From Ixodes scapularis (lineage: Eukaryota > Arthropoda > Arachnida > Ixodida > Ixodidae): 64,000 nucleotides of DNA. Positions 36,759 through 48,240 of this stretch are shown here, piece by piece. The DNA is taken from NCBI RefSeq assembly GCF_016920785.2, contig NW_024609880.1, positions 64,109,830-64,173,829 of the forward strand. The letters are read 5' to 3'. Position numbers and translations under genes: made by a program. How positions within the stretch are numbered: the stretch's first letter is position 1; each line of letters begins with the position of its first letter. Under the pieces are notes generated by a model. It saw only the letters and a list, made by a program, of their open reading frames with translations. It did not search any database and was not told the DNA's origin.

Positions 36759-37372
36759 AGAGAGAGAGAGAGAGATAGATAGATAGATATAGATATAATA
36801 TATACCATACGTTTTTTGGTTTGCACGACGCAAATAAATAAGTTATTCCTATATAGAACGGTAAAACGAGGCGAGCGAGGTGGTGGAATTATATCTAAAG
36901 AAAACATCGCCCTATAAACGCAGGGACGAATATCTCAATATTTTTCGTCCGTGTGTTTATCCGGCGCTGTTTTCTTTGAATAATTGAGGATAGCATAGAA
37001 CCGGGCATGGAATAAATTAAATTTTCAAATATTTTACTATTTATTTTAGAAGGTACGCGCCTTCAATTCTAAGCTGTGTCGATTGGCAAATAAAGAAGTT
37101 TGATATTTCGTACATTCAAGTTACATGAAAATTAGATATGGCAAGTAGAGTCAGACGAAAATAGTCGGCGTGAAAGCGGAACGAGGGCTGAAGCCGCCGC
37201 TTTGAAGTGTCTGCTTGAGACGTATTGACTCGTAGTTTTTTTTTTTTTTTTTTTTTGCTACTATAAAATATTGTATTCTATCGGATCCTAGAGTATGGAA
37301 ACAAATTCTTCACTTCATCAAAGGGACATTGAACCGAGAACGACCACCCTGTATGAACATTGTATTCGAGTT
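36733..37372. other. No gene seen; AT-rich with simple repeats
   Basis: (TA)n to about 36756, then GA and GATA repeats to about 36795, and a T run near 37238-37256. No exon recognised. Confidence 0.4.
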
Positions 37373-37601
37373 GAGCTTTTCTTCGTGTCCGTCAAACGTC
37401 TAGTGAGTTTTTCTCCGGACCCGCAGAGAAGGAGGTGAGCTTTTCTCCGGTGAACGTTTTCTGAAAGATGTGTCTGATTCTTTCGGTGTTCCTCAACTCA
37501 ACCAACACGCTTGTCAGTCTACATTGAGCTTTTCTCTAGCGAGTTTTTTTCCCAATGAGCTTTTTTCCTGTGAGCTCTTCTCCGGCGAGCTTTTCTCCGG
37601 G
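37373..37601 (+). repeat. 15-bp repeat array GAGCTTTTCTCCGG
   Basis: Eight copies start at about 37373, 37405, 37437, 37526, 37541, 37557, 37572 and 37587. The last five are tandem at 15-16 bp; the first three are spaced 32 bp apart. In one frame the tandem part reads CELFSGELFSG. No splice or start context makes it a gene, so it is listed as a minisatellite. Confidence 0.75.
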
Positions 37602-37917
37602 ATTCGGCGTCGCATGGCGTCGAAACAGTGGCTGTTGCGTCGCGCGCGTGGAGAACGTGCCGCCGGGCGTGGTTCGTTGCTTATTCGTCACATATTCGCT
37701 TCACGCGCCTTTATGCGATTGGGAACCTCCAGTTTCGTAAAAATGCGACCTTGGGGTTGTTTTTTTTTTTTTTTTTCTAACTCGTTTGCGAACGTTAGCC
37801 AACGTTTTCGAATGACTTCGAAACGTGTTTTTAAAACTTGAAATACTTTTTCTTCTTTTTTATTACATAACCTTTAACCGAGTCATTTGTCCATTCGTCC
37901 ATCCTTCCCTCCTTACA

Positions 37918-38046
37918 TTTCCCCGCTAAATTTAGGGGAGAAATTGATGTCGTGTGATGTCATTGTATCACGTGCCCATGAATAACATCGCCTTACATGA
38001 CCACGTAGAGTGACGTAACGTTTTACGCTGACTTTAGTGGGGAAAT
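37918..38046. repeat. Paired CCGCTAAATTTAG palindromes, copy P3
   Basis: TTTCCCCGCTAAATTTAGGG at 37918 faces GCTGACTTTAGTGGGGAAAT at about 38027. The roughly 80 bp between contains GTGATGTCA, CACGTG and GTGACGTAA words, the CRE/E-box-like filling seen in copy P5. Confidence 0.7.
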
Positions 38047-38612
38047 TAATTAATAATACGTTCTTCACTCTTCAAAACAACTGTTTAATGCTCGTGCCCT
38101 AGCTTTTTATTTGTATTGGTAGGCAACACCTAAAATAATATAAATTGAAGTAAAGTTTGAGGCTGGCAAATCGAAACCGAAAACGTGACCACTGGGTTCC
38201 CGAGATGCTTTGCACGGCACTACGCCGTTAGGATCGCCTCGACTTTGCGAGAAGTATATTCCTGTTTGGCCTCTTCTGTATGTCTTACTTATTCAAAGCT
38301 GGAATGTCTGGCTTTCTTTTCCTTTTTCTTTTTTTTCTTTTTTTAAGTTCCCCATATTGGGTATGTGAACTGCGTGACTGGGGACGAGAGTAGGAGATGA
38401 AGGTCGCTGGTCATAATTTTTATTTACTGAGTATTAATACGAACCGGCGCCCGCATAATGTCGGCCGTCGTAGATTTCCGGCGTGTTCGGTGTGCGCTTC
38501 ACCCCGAGGCCTAAATATCCCGAGCGTAATTCGATATCGATCTCGGTCACGTCGACTCTCAGGTCTGCTGTCAACGTGTTCTCGGACAGCGATACTTCAC
38601 CGAACCAGAAAT

Positions 38613-38652
<40 letters not shown>

Positions 38653-41442
38653 AAGAGAAAGAGAGAAAGAAAGGAAGACCTTACAGCGAACTGTAGAGGA
38701 CCACCAAAGCCATTCCAGTGCCGTGTGAGTGGCACGTGAGCTTCGGGAGGCGAGCGGCGACACACGGAGTTTGTGGTCACGTGACCCGTTCGCCGCCTCT
38801 GATTGGCTGGAATAACTCTTACCGTCTGCTGCGGTCCATCGGACGGGCAAACGGAGCATAGCGGGGAAGCTTCCTCGCTAATGCAGTGACAGGTGCTGGA
38901 CTCAAAACGCTTTCATTTGCTGTGGCCGAATCCCCGCCTCTCTTAGCTCTCGATCGATGCCGTCGTCTGTGTGCTTCGTTCACCCATAAAGCTGACGGTG
39001 GGGTGGAATCTACTTGCTCGTTTGACCAGTGTTAAGGTCTGTCTTGGGTCACGTGATCACGCTTCCCGCCCATAACGCGCAGGGAGTGGGGTCTGCGAGT
39101 GATGAAAGGGAGGCGTTTGAGTGGTCCGGACGAGCACGTAACCCCTCCACCGCACTGTCAGCTTAGGGCCTCCTTCTTGTTTTATTTTCATATTTAGCGT
39201 CCTAGCATCATCGTGTTCGCCTGAGCAAAGTCGCTCTTGGAGGAAATAAATAAAAAGAAACGCCTCTATTTTTTCTTAGTCTTTCCTTCGTCGCGTTCTG
39301 TAATGTCTTGTTTCTTTCTTTTTTTCAGCTCTCTCTTTTTTTTAATCTTCGCACTGGCGGCGGGAACTGCCGACGTTCCCTTATCGTTTCTTACAAGCGT
39401 CAGAGCGGGTTCTCGTGTTAAAGGTGTTACCGTTTCAAAAAGACGCTGCCCGCGACTCGCTGGGACGCAACCCGCGAACAACCGCCTGCGAGCCCCCGTT
39501 CCCATGTCTCGAGCGCTACAACCGGCTGCCAGCATAATGATCGCATGCCGCCAATTCATTTCCGTTCGAAACGTTGCTCTGCACTTTTAACGTATTCATA
39601 TATATCTTAGAGTACTGTGCTATTTTCATTTGCCTTGTGTTTCGTGTTAACGTTTAGCTACCCAGCCTTTTGTCGTGTTATTCACCCGTACGACCCCAGA
39701 ACCTACGTCGGTTGCATGAACTGTCACCCAGCATTAGAAACTGCCAAAGATAAAGTATACGATTTTCGGGAGCCTTGGCTTCAGACGATATCCTCATTAA
39801 TAGGGTAGTATTTTTTCGGACTGCTGCTATAAAAATCGCGGAGCAAGAACTGTCGTATGAAGAGTTTTTATTTATTTTTAGACGCGTGGAGGCTCCAGTA
39901 AATCCCTAGCTAATTGGGCAACGGGAACGACAGAATGCTCGCTCTCTTGTTCCATCAAAAAAAAAAAAAAAAAAATGCCAGCACGTTGGCGGGGCGGTGC
40001 CATTTTAATTCCTGTTATCGCATACCAGTCGTCCTGTAAACAAATCGAAGCTAAAGATGTCACAGGCAAAACTGCGAGTTTACATAAAGCAGAGAGCGCC
40101 AAGGTACCTTCTCTATCAAATCTACTCGGTCCTCTTCTCAGCCTGTTCGCCCCGTTCGTTCCAGATATGCCTTACCAATGACATTTTTATTGTCGCTCTC
40201 ACCTTGCTTGGTATGGAAGAAATGTGTAGTAGATTAGTATTATTATTGCTAAAGTTGCGTTTATTGAAGGGGTGTGGAGGAGGTCTGATGAGCAGTGTCC
40301 CGGCGCGATTTCAACTATACTCGTGTTCACCTGAAGAGGCACCGTAAAAAGAAGTCCGTCTACCCGCGGAATGTTACCAATTTCCTCCTTTGTGCGTTAT
40401 AGTATGTTGGTTTACTCTAGGTTAACTTTATGCCATTTTGTCAAGACGAATACACGTTTCAAGCGCCAAAATCATCGTTTATTTCTTCGAGAACCAAATC
40501 TTGTAAAAGCTTCCTCGCGCAGCGCAAAAATAATACGTGAAACATCATTTTTTTCTTCTCGATGTCACAGCGCGTATGCAGCCATTAATAAGATGCGTTT
40601 GAGAGTAACAAGACTCGGGCACTTTCAGCGCTTAAAATCATCGTTGCCAGTTGTCTGGATGTTTCTCTGAAATCGGAGGAAAGGCTTTTGCGTCCTCCAA
40701 AAATGTGAAGACAGTCTGCGACAGACAAAAAACGATTCACCCGCTCAAGCTTCCTTGACGCCACATCTAAAGCTCAAGAAGTTCCATTTTCGAAGCGGCC
40801 GCGCTACGCTCATCGCCAACATGGCGGCGCCTACAAGAAAATCTCTGGGGGCGATACGCTAAGCGTGGATGATGTATAGTGTTTCTAGCGGGTCAGAAAT
40901 AAATCACAATTGGGTCGCATAAATCACAATTGGGTCGCAAGAAAAAAAAAAGACAAAAAGGTACATATTTTAATTTATTTGTGTGAATTTTCTTCTTTTT
41001 TTTTTCTGTATCGGTATAGAGAAGTTAATCATACGTTTCGATAAGCGCTTACAGTCCCGAGGCGACTATGTCTAAAAAAATAATTAAAGGTTGTGTCTTT
41101 AAACGAACCTACACGACGAGAATCTGTGTGTTTAATTTCGTTGTTTAAACGTCCGCCTTACTTTTTGGTACGCCCTCGTGTATCAAAGCCTGAGCTACAA
41201 TTAATGTTGGTGGGAACCCGTTTGCCCACAGGTTTGACTACATTGACCCAAAAAGTGGTCCTCACCATGTAGACCAACCTCGTTGACCCGCAAGCTGACA
41301 GTGCGGCAAGAGCTGCACTCTCGCAGGACGAATCAGCCCCTTCTTTTTCATCATCATGGGTATGAGGGAGAACAGTCACGCGGCGAAAGATGAGGTGTCA
41401 CAGGTCCAACAAGCTCGAAGCAAGGATGCCGCCCACGAGCCG
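38047..41442. other. No gene seen; small E-box/CCAAT cluster
   Basis: A (GA)n run lies at about 38611-38649. Between 38730 and 39060 there are CACGTG sites at 38731, 38777 and 39051 plus GATTGGCTG (an inverted CCAAT box) at 38801 in a CpG-richer patch, which could be a regulatory element. A 63-codon frame at 39617-39808 starts with a hydrophobic leader and contains CMNC, but it has no supporting context. Short frames elsewhere are unsupported. Confidence 0.3.
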
Positions 41443-41520
41443 AGGTTCGAGTTCGACCAGGTTCGACTTCTTCGAACTTTTTTACGCAAAGTTCGACGAA
41501 AGTTCGACTGAGGTTCGACT
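41443..41520. repeat. Cluster of seven GTTCGA words
   Basis: AGGTTCGAG, GTTCGACC, AGGTTCGAC, TCTTCGAAC, AAGTTCGAC, AAGTTCGAC and AGGTTCGAC occur within 78 bp at irregular 7-20 bp spacing. The word resembles a tRNA B box, but no tRNA fold surrounds it. Confidence 0.6.
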
Positions 41521-41731
41521 ATGCGTGCGCGTGCGCGGACATTGAAAACGCGCTCCTGTCGCTTAGCGAGGGGGGGCAATATGTAGCGAGTGTATTGCTT
41601 CGTATTAAGAACCTATCTAGATCTCCATAAAAGTTTACGTGCTTGTTTTATGGCGTCTAAACTAATTTAAAGGTCTACTGCGTATAGTACATCCCCCCCA
41701 CAAAAAAAGAAATATATATATATACTTATAG

Positions 41732-42506
41732 AGGGTGTTTTTTTTGTTTGTTTTTTTCAGATTTGTTTAAAAAAAGTCGTGAAAGCTACACTTATACGGC
41801 CAGAATAACATAATGCAGGGAGATAGTCGTAACTATCAGTCCACGAATTATGAACATTTTATTAATTAAAGTTTTAATTAGTGGAAATATCCATATAGTT
41901 TGAATTAGAAACTTGCTGAGCATAATCGAAAACTACTAAATCAACTCTTCTTAGAAGGATATAACGCTGAGGCAGCATTTTACGGCGTTCTGTAAAAACG
42001 CTCCATTTGGACGCGTTTTTAGATTTCGGTTTCTGATCGGAGCGCATCCTTGCGGTCGCGGTCCTGCTCCCCGGTGGTCGCGACTCGAAGCCACCCCCTC
42101 ACCTCCCTCGTAGAATGGAGGAAAGTAGGGTGCACGTGTGTTCCGCGTCTCAGACACTGGGGAGCAGGACCGCAGGCGCAAAGATGCGCTCCGATTAGAA
42201 ACCGAAATCTAGAAAGGCGTCCAAATGAAGCGTTTTTACAGAACGCCGTAAAATACTGCCCCGGCGTTATATCCATCTAAGAAGAGGTGATTTAGTGGTT
42301 TTCGATGATGCTCAGCAAGTTTCTAATTGAAACTATATGTCTGTGTGCACTAATTAAAAATTTAATTAACAATCTTTTCATAATTAGGGGACTGATAGTT
42401 GCGACTATCTCCCTATACTATGTTCCCCTGGCCGTCTCAGTGTAGGTTTCACGGCTTTTTTTAAAACAAATCTGAAAGAATAAAAAAAAAAAAAAAAAAA
42501 AAAACC
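41732..42506. mobile_element. Fold-back MITE, family FB1, second copy, about 775 bp
   Basis: The palindromic arms begin AGGGTGTTTTTTT and end in AAAAAACCT. They pair over most of the length. GATAGTCG(T/C)AACTATCAGT, the CTAATTAGTGGAAAT-like block, AAACTTGCTGAGC, TTTTACGGCGTTCTGTAAAA and GGAGCAGGACCG each recur in inverse. The centre is at about 42090-42150. The outer third matches 2735-3394 but the middle is different, so it is a divergent subfamily that kept the core and exchanged the centre. Overlapping ORFs of about 80 codons are by-products of the palindrome. Confidence 0.8.
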
Positions 42507-42571
42507 TATATATTTACATATATATCACACGGGCACTTCACATCATCGTACGTGGTCTCCGAGGAGGATAT

Positions 42572-42775
42572 AAACGAAATTGTGCAGATGAATGAACCGT
42601 ACTTAATCTAATGAATTAAAGAATCCAAGTTTCCAGGAACCCGCTGAAAGCCAAAAAAGGCGGAGCCAGGATTTGAACTCTGGGCCTCCCAATGTCTGGT
42701 CGGGTGTGCTAACCACTATACATACAGCAAAATCATTGGATTAAGTACGGTTCATTCATCTGCACAATTTCGTTT
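42572..42775. mobile_element. Inverted-repeat element enclosing a tRNA-like sequence
   Basis: Arms of 43 bp (42572-42614 and 42733-42775), starting AAACGAAATTGTGCAGATGA, are inverse with a single mismatch. The 118 bp between them carries the tRNA-like unit at 42660-42728. TATA-rich DNA flanks both sides. The near-identity of the arms implies a young rearrangement or insertion. Confidence 0.75.
42660..42728 (-). tRNA. tRNA-like pseudogene or SINE head
   Basis: Read on the minus strand, the sequence has ATAGTGGTTAGCAC (A-box/D-arm like), a CCCGA/TTGGG anticodon stem around the loop CCAGACA (anticodon AGA by position), and AGAGTTCAAATCCTGG, a B-box T-arm with pairing CCAG/CTGG. The acceptor ends (GCTGTAT and CTCCGCC) do not pair, and AGA would require a long variable arm if it were tRNA-Ser, which is absent. 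A functional tRNA is therefore unlikely; a tRNA-derived SINE head fits better. Confidence 0.5.
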
Positions 42776-42874
42776 CGTTTACATATATATCAAAATATGT
42801 GTTCGACGACGCGGTTCAAAGCACGGGCTTGTCGCATTTTGCCAACTGAGGCTCGAAAGTTTGCCGAATGAAGG

Positions 42875-42963
42875 AAACCTCGAGGTGCAACGCTGTTGTA
42901 CCTCGAGGTTTGCTTGGGCTAGTTGGTGTGACATTTCAAAAATGTCACACCAACTAGCCCAAG
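42875..42963. repeat. Two adjacent near-perfect hairpins
   Basis: Hairpin 1 (42875-42911) has 17-bp arms around AAACCTCGAGGT with one mismatch and a 3-base loop. Hairpin 2 (42913-42963) has perfect 24-bp arms starting CTTGGGCTAGTTGGTG around the loop CAA. They are separated by one base. Direct copies of a CTTAGGTTCAAATGxGACAG word follow at about 42988-43050. Confidence 0.85.
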
Positions 42964-43342
42964 CTCCAACCTTAGGTTCAACGTTCAAATGGTTCAGATG
43001 AGGTTCAAATGGGACAGTTTTTACCTTAGGTTCAAATGAGACAGTTTTTACTCGTGAGTGTCGCCATGTTTCTTTGTGATGTAAAGAATACGAAAGGGGA
43101 ATCTTACTTGGCTTTATTCGGCCGATAGAAGGCATTTAAATAAAAAGCGTTTGTTAGTACGGTTAAATTCGAATGTTTCGTTTTATTTTTATCGTCCGTA
43201 CTCGTTTCACGTGCCCGAAGCTTCACTCAGACTGTGTTCCAAATCTTACTCGGATGGATGGGAGTTACTCCGGTGGGTCATGTCACGCGACAACACAGAA
43301 CAACGATGGACGCGGGTAGGTTTTCGAACGCCAAGATAGACA

Positions 43343-43560
43343 ATAGACCGATCTCACCAAGCGTTCGGCGCATGCGTGACGCCGCCATAACTTTGGTTCA
43401 CAGGAGGCGGACGGCCGTGCATGTTAGGGCTCGTGCCTGTACTCGTGCTCGACTCGCGCAGAGCTCTAGTGGAGTTGTCGCATGTGCAGAACGACTGAAG
43501 TTCCCTCGATGCATTGCGGCAGCGGGGGTGTAGTCAAACTGGTTGGTGAGATCGGTCTAT
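43343..43560. mobile_element. TIR MITE with perfect 18-bp ends, 218 bp
   Basis: ATAGACCGATCTCACCAA at the left is exactly inverse to TTGGTGAGATCGGTCTAT at the right. The interior is GC-rich and unrelated to the other elements here. A TA target duplication is possible but cannot be separated from the TIR. Confidence 0.85.
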
Positions 43561-45464
43561 GCCTTTATACAAATATTGAGATCGAATAAACTTTGCAAAA
43601 CACGGCGTCGTACAACCTCGCTCTGACAGTGAGCCTGGCAATCACACGCGCTGGCATACGGCTCCGGAAGTTGCTTTACGCAAGGCGTTATAGGGGTGTA
43701 TTTTTTTTTTTTTTCTGCCACATTTTGTCGAGTTTGACGCAGTTTGCGCATGAGACGCGAGGCCGAAGCCACGTGCCGGCGCAGTACATGCGGGGTCTGC
43801 AGCACTCTGGAAACTGTCACGTGACGTTTTCAGAAAGAAACAGATGAAGGATCGTTCTACGCCGGCCGCGCAGACTTGTTTCCTCACTGAGTAATACCGT
43901 GGGACGAACTGGGGGCTGTTGATTGGCCCTTCTTTTTTCTTTTTTAGGTAGTACGTCACAAACGCGCTCCCCGCGCTCCGTGGCGGCGTGGCTTCGCCTC
44001 TAACTGTTCGAAAGCAAAAATCTAAAACAAATGGCGCTTCGCACGCGCCTTTCACGGACGCTTTATTTTGGTTATTTACTTATTATCTTTTTTACGAGGA
44101 AGGCGAGCACGTGCAGCGACTGTACCTATACGTTCCTTTATTCTCTTTGATGCTCGGGTAATTTAGCTGAAGGCCCATTGTCTATACGCCATTAGCGGCG
44201 AGATGTTTTAGTGGCGCCCTCCTATGGTTCCCTCTCGTGACGTCATTATCTCGCGAACAACAAGCTCGACGGTGCTTGTAATGAGCATGATGGAAGCTTG
44301 AAATCATGGCGCCCTCAAGCGGCACTGCCAACACCGCCAAAATGGAAGTTTTTCCGTTCCTCTTAGTTCGGTCGAAGAGAAATCCTCCGCTGACATTATA
44401 GTCAGCATTCGGCCAATCGGAAGGCCAATTGCAGCGACGCTTTCGGTCGCGCACGTCGCCGATCCCTCGACAAGGACATTCCGACTGTCGTCCACCTGGT
44501 CGCTGGCGCGCTTGCCCTCATGTTTCGCATCATTTTTCTTTCGTCGTCAGCGAACGGGACACCGCGGGGAAGATCGTCAGATTGATGATGTCTCGCAGCT
44601 GCCTCCGAAACGTTGTTTACGAGAAGCGTACCACTGGCACTGCTGCCCTCTTTCCGTGTGGGCGGAACTTTGCTTAACGGAGGATGTGTTATACGCGTAC
44701 ACGGCTCGCTTCTAAACGTATCCGGATTCCTGTTATGGATAGCCGTCACACGAGTGCTGCGTCAGCGTTAACTCTTGTCCTCGACGATTTCACGGGGTGA
44801 CGCGGCACTAGATCGAGTCCCCACTTATCGAACGCCTCGCTCTCACCTCCGGTATAGGTGACACGAAAAATTCGCAGTCGTATTTTGATTTATGGATCTA
44901 ACCCTCATACGCAGACTTGCGTTTTATGAAACTCTGCCGACGCTATCTCCAGTCTCAGCGGAGTGTGACGCCGTGTCCACGTCCCCACGTCCTCCTTTTG
45001 TGCAGAGTCTTATTTTTGTTTCTCTTTCTCCCTGTGCGTGTGTGTGCGTGTGTGTGAGCACGTACGCACGCACGTGTCAGCGCCGACTCTCGTTGAGGGT
45101 CGGGAATCCAACAACGATGGCGTCATTCGCAAACCTGGTTTCCTAGGCGGTCTTGGTCGGCTTCGGTATATGAATGCGATTCTGCACAAAAGAATTCACC
45201 GCTGCGACCTTGTTGTAGCCCATTCACGCAGCTGCGTTCGACTGCGTTACGCTGGCTGTGCTCCGGGTCTTTTTCGAGTGGATCCGAGTTACTCACGGGG
45301 TTTATATCACGTGATACCGCAGGGTGATGCTGGACGTGAGTAGGTTTTCGAACGCCATGGTACAAAACAAACACCGAAAACCCATTAACTCATGATGGAG
45401 TAAGATCGAGCAAATTTTGGTACGCTGCCAAAGTTATGCCTTGAGTCACCTGTGCTTCCGTCGT
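43561..45464. other. No gene seen; older repeat pieces
   Basis: A patch at 45280-45360 (GAGTTACTC, then GTAGGTTTTCGAACGCCA) matches 43256-43334 in the same order, so a dispersed repeat of about 90 bp is present twice. A TGTG-rich microsatellite-like stretch is at about 45030-45058. No exon with paired splice signals. Confidence 0.35.
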
Positions 45465-46020
45465 CGGCGTGCCAAATTACTCCTGAAATTGCGACGGACG
45501 GTGAGGCGGGCACGAGAACGCGCGGAGACGTCAGAACGCCGAGCTCCGATTGGAGCGATCAGTGGGTAGACGCAACGCTAGCTGTCTCCTTTGTCTCCAT
45601 TGCGCTCGACGCGAACGCCTTCGAATGCGAGCGCCAAACGTCGGTGTTCTAGCGCGTTCGACGAGTGCAGTAGGGACGAAGGCTTTGTCTCCACTGCGCT
45701 CGCCGAACACGTACTAATGTGAAACCCGAACGCCTGCGTTTGAACGCGTTCGACTAGTGCTATGAAGACAAGGGCAGCTAGCTTTCTGCTAATCGTTCCA
45801 ATCTGAGCTCGGCGGTCTGACATACCCCCACGCTCTCGTGCCGACCTCTGCCTCAGTTGCTCGACGCATAACTTTCACTCGAAGCACGGATCGCCATGCC
45901 ACTACGAGGAGTATTCACTGTGCGCCATATTTATGGGTGTTGTCTAGAGCGCATGCTTGGAACGAGCCCACATTAATAGGCTGCTAAGACCGGCAATCTT
46001 GAGGGTGCGGAATGCACGTT
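45465..46020. repeat. Dispersed repeat related to 9180-9480, with internal inverted repeat
   Basis: The right edge (GACCGGCAATCT, GGTGCGGAATGCAC) is the inverse of the left edge at 9180, and intermediate blocks correspond. The internal part has an inverted CTAGCTGTC...AGCAGCTAG-like pair (about 45577-45783) enclosing repeated GCGCTCG and GCGTTCGAC words. Confidence 0.55.
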
Positions 46021-48143
46021 ACAAAAGAATTGTGGAAGCTCGCCATCAGCACGCGCTTAGCAGTCGCGCACACTGCTATGGCCGCCAGTGAATACTTCCT
46101 ATAGACGCTTTGCACACGCGCCAGAATACAGCCGCCATTGCTGACCTTCTGTTGTTTTACCGAGATACCGAGCCACTGAAATTGGTGTGGACGAGCCTCC
46201 ACAAAGGCCAATGCTGGGGAGAAAGACAGAATAAAATCTAAGATGGCAATAACCTGGCCTGCTATGGTAATAATGAAGGGAAGTAAACGTGAGAAGGGGA
46301 AACAAAAACTGAAGGTCAGTTATGGCGGGGCCCATGCACAGCAGCTGCAAATCTATAATGTCGATCTAAGGCTGGCCTCTGCCGCATTTTCAACTCGGTG
46401 ATGGCTGCCGAATGCGGTGGAAGACAGAAACAAATCTCAGCGCGAATTCCATTTCCTGAAAGGGTCGACCACTTTGGCACCGTCACTGCTCTCGAAGCGC
46501 ATTACAGCCTACTCGAGAACTTCCGCTGACGTTCGCTGAGCGGCACGGTGAAGGCGAAGGGCTATCGCTCCGTCGTTTGCGTTTTTTTTTTTTTCGTTTG
46601 GGACTTTACTTACGTCCTGTACCCTGGATGTACTTGGCGTCAGCTGTTTTGTGCTGTGTTGTCAGAGCCAGCATATGTCTTTCACGGCGTTTTCAAAGCT
46701 ATACTTGTGCAAATGCAAGTGAATGATATGTAAGACGAAGCCAGTGCTCGCGCAGCAGTGGGGGTACGTACTGCGTCGCACCAGCTGCCATTGATATACA
46801 CCGCCTAGATGCTGAGCGTGTGCGTTCCTTTCGCAACGGTTCCGCGTCGTCGGATAACTCCGAAAAAGACTCGAGAAACTCAAAAGTTCAAAGTCATGAT
46901 GGAAAAAAAAATAATAATAAATGGTGTTACTCGTTGAAAGGACACGTATAACCTATGTGGTCCTGAGGAGAGGCCACATCAGTTTCCTTTGAAATGTCGA
47001 CTCTCGACTAAATAGAGTTTACCGTTTATCTCGTCTAAATTCTGTCGGGCCACAAGTCAATGTGTAACGTGCCCCCCCCTCCCCCCCCCCCCCCCCCCTA
47101 AATTTTTGTTTACCGCACTGCTTATTGTTGGACGCTCATTATCGTCCAAATATTGCGCTAGCGGTCAGAATTATTTGCCAAAGTTTCAGGACTAACAAAT
47201 ATCTCATTCAAAAGTTATAAGTGATTTTCTGAAATTTTCAGTAGAAAAATGGGGCTCGTTTTCGGTAACCGGCGCCATTCAGCTCTATGCATTCGAGAGC
47301 TCCGTCGGCCGCCAATTTCCCATTGAGAATTTAAAAAAAATCAATAATTTTTTAATGAGATAAATGTTAGTTATCTGTTAGTTTGGGTGGGAAATAAGCT
47401 TTCGGCAACGTGTAATTTATTTATGAAAAAATAAAATTAACGTTTTGTACTTTTTGGTTATGACCGAAGCCACTGTTCCGATTTCCAGTTTGAAGCATAC
47501 TATTTGTACTTCTTAGAGGGAGAGAAGGGGTTGCATTTTTGTAGCAGCGAAAACTATGAACCTGTAGATTTCGCGGGCAGGGGCAGGGCAAGCTGGAGCT
47601 TCCTTGCTTCCGAACGATATAGTCACTTCAAAGTATTGACGTAATTCGAGCAACACTTCTTTGCGAGATTTGTCCAGGGACAGTTAGTATGGCCAATGGC
47701 AAGAGCGCCAATGCTAAATGCAGCTGCAGACATATCGTTCGATACAGGCTCAAAAATTGAGATTATTGCTGAAAAATCGATACTTTGAATTTTCAGCAAT
47801 ATATTACAAAAAAAAAAAAAAACACTTCCGAAGTTACGAAAAATAAACTTCGATGGCGCGACTCCTAATTAATACGCACTAGCGATTTTTTTTTCTCGGC
47901 AAGAACAACCAGCAGTGACCACCAGTATGATACGATGACGTCGCACGTGCTTTGCAAGCAACATAGTTACACGGACATGATTGTGCCGCGTTGTTTTCCT
48001 CTCGCCGACGCGCTTGCATTCCACGTCGAACACCAAATCATTAAAAAAAGCTTACAAAAAAAAAAACGCTTTTCCTAGGCATTTCGTCAATAGCAATGAA
48101 GGGGCGATGGCCCTTTTACGGAGCAGCACTTGCTATCGGAATG
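46021..48143. other. No gene seen; poly-C tract
   Basis: A T run near 46581 and a long C-rich run (about 47070-47098). AT-rich DNA follows. Nothing coding recognised. Confidence 0.4.
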
Positions 48144-48240
48144 TCTCCATTGAATTTAGCGGGGAAATTGGAACGCCATTCACGCGACAGTGCGACCTCG
48201 CCTGACACCCCGATGACTTCCCCGTTAAATTTAGCGGGGT
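48144..48240. repeat. Paired CCGCTAAATTTAG palindromes, copy P4
   Basis: ATTGAATTTAGCGGGGAAAT at about 48149 and TTCCCCGTTAAATTTAGCGG at about 48218 flank about 45 bp. Repeated TCACGCGAC and CACGTGAC words continue downstream to about 48360, an enlarged version of the CRE/E-box-like theme. Confidence 0.65.

Noticed and set aside
39617..39808. 63-codon frame resembling a small secreted Cys-containing peptide
   Set aside because: It has a hydrophobic start and CMNC, but only three or four cysteines, no paired splice sites and no promoter-like context.
41443..41520. GTTCGA cluster as tRNA genes
   Set aside because: Only the B-box-like word is repeated. No A box, anticodon stem or acceptor pairing surrounds any copy.
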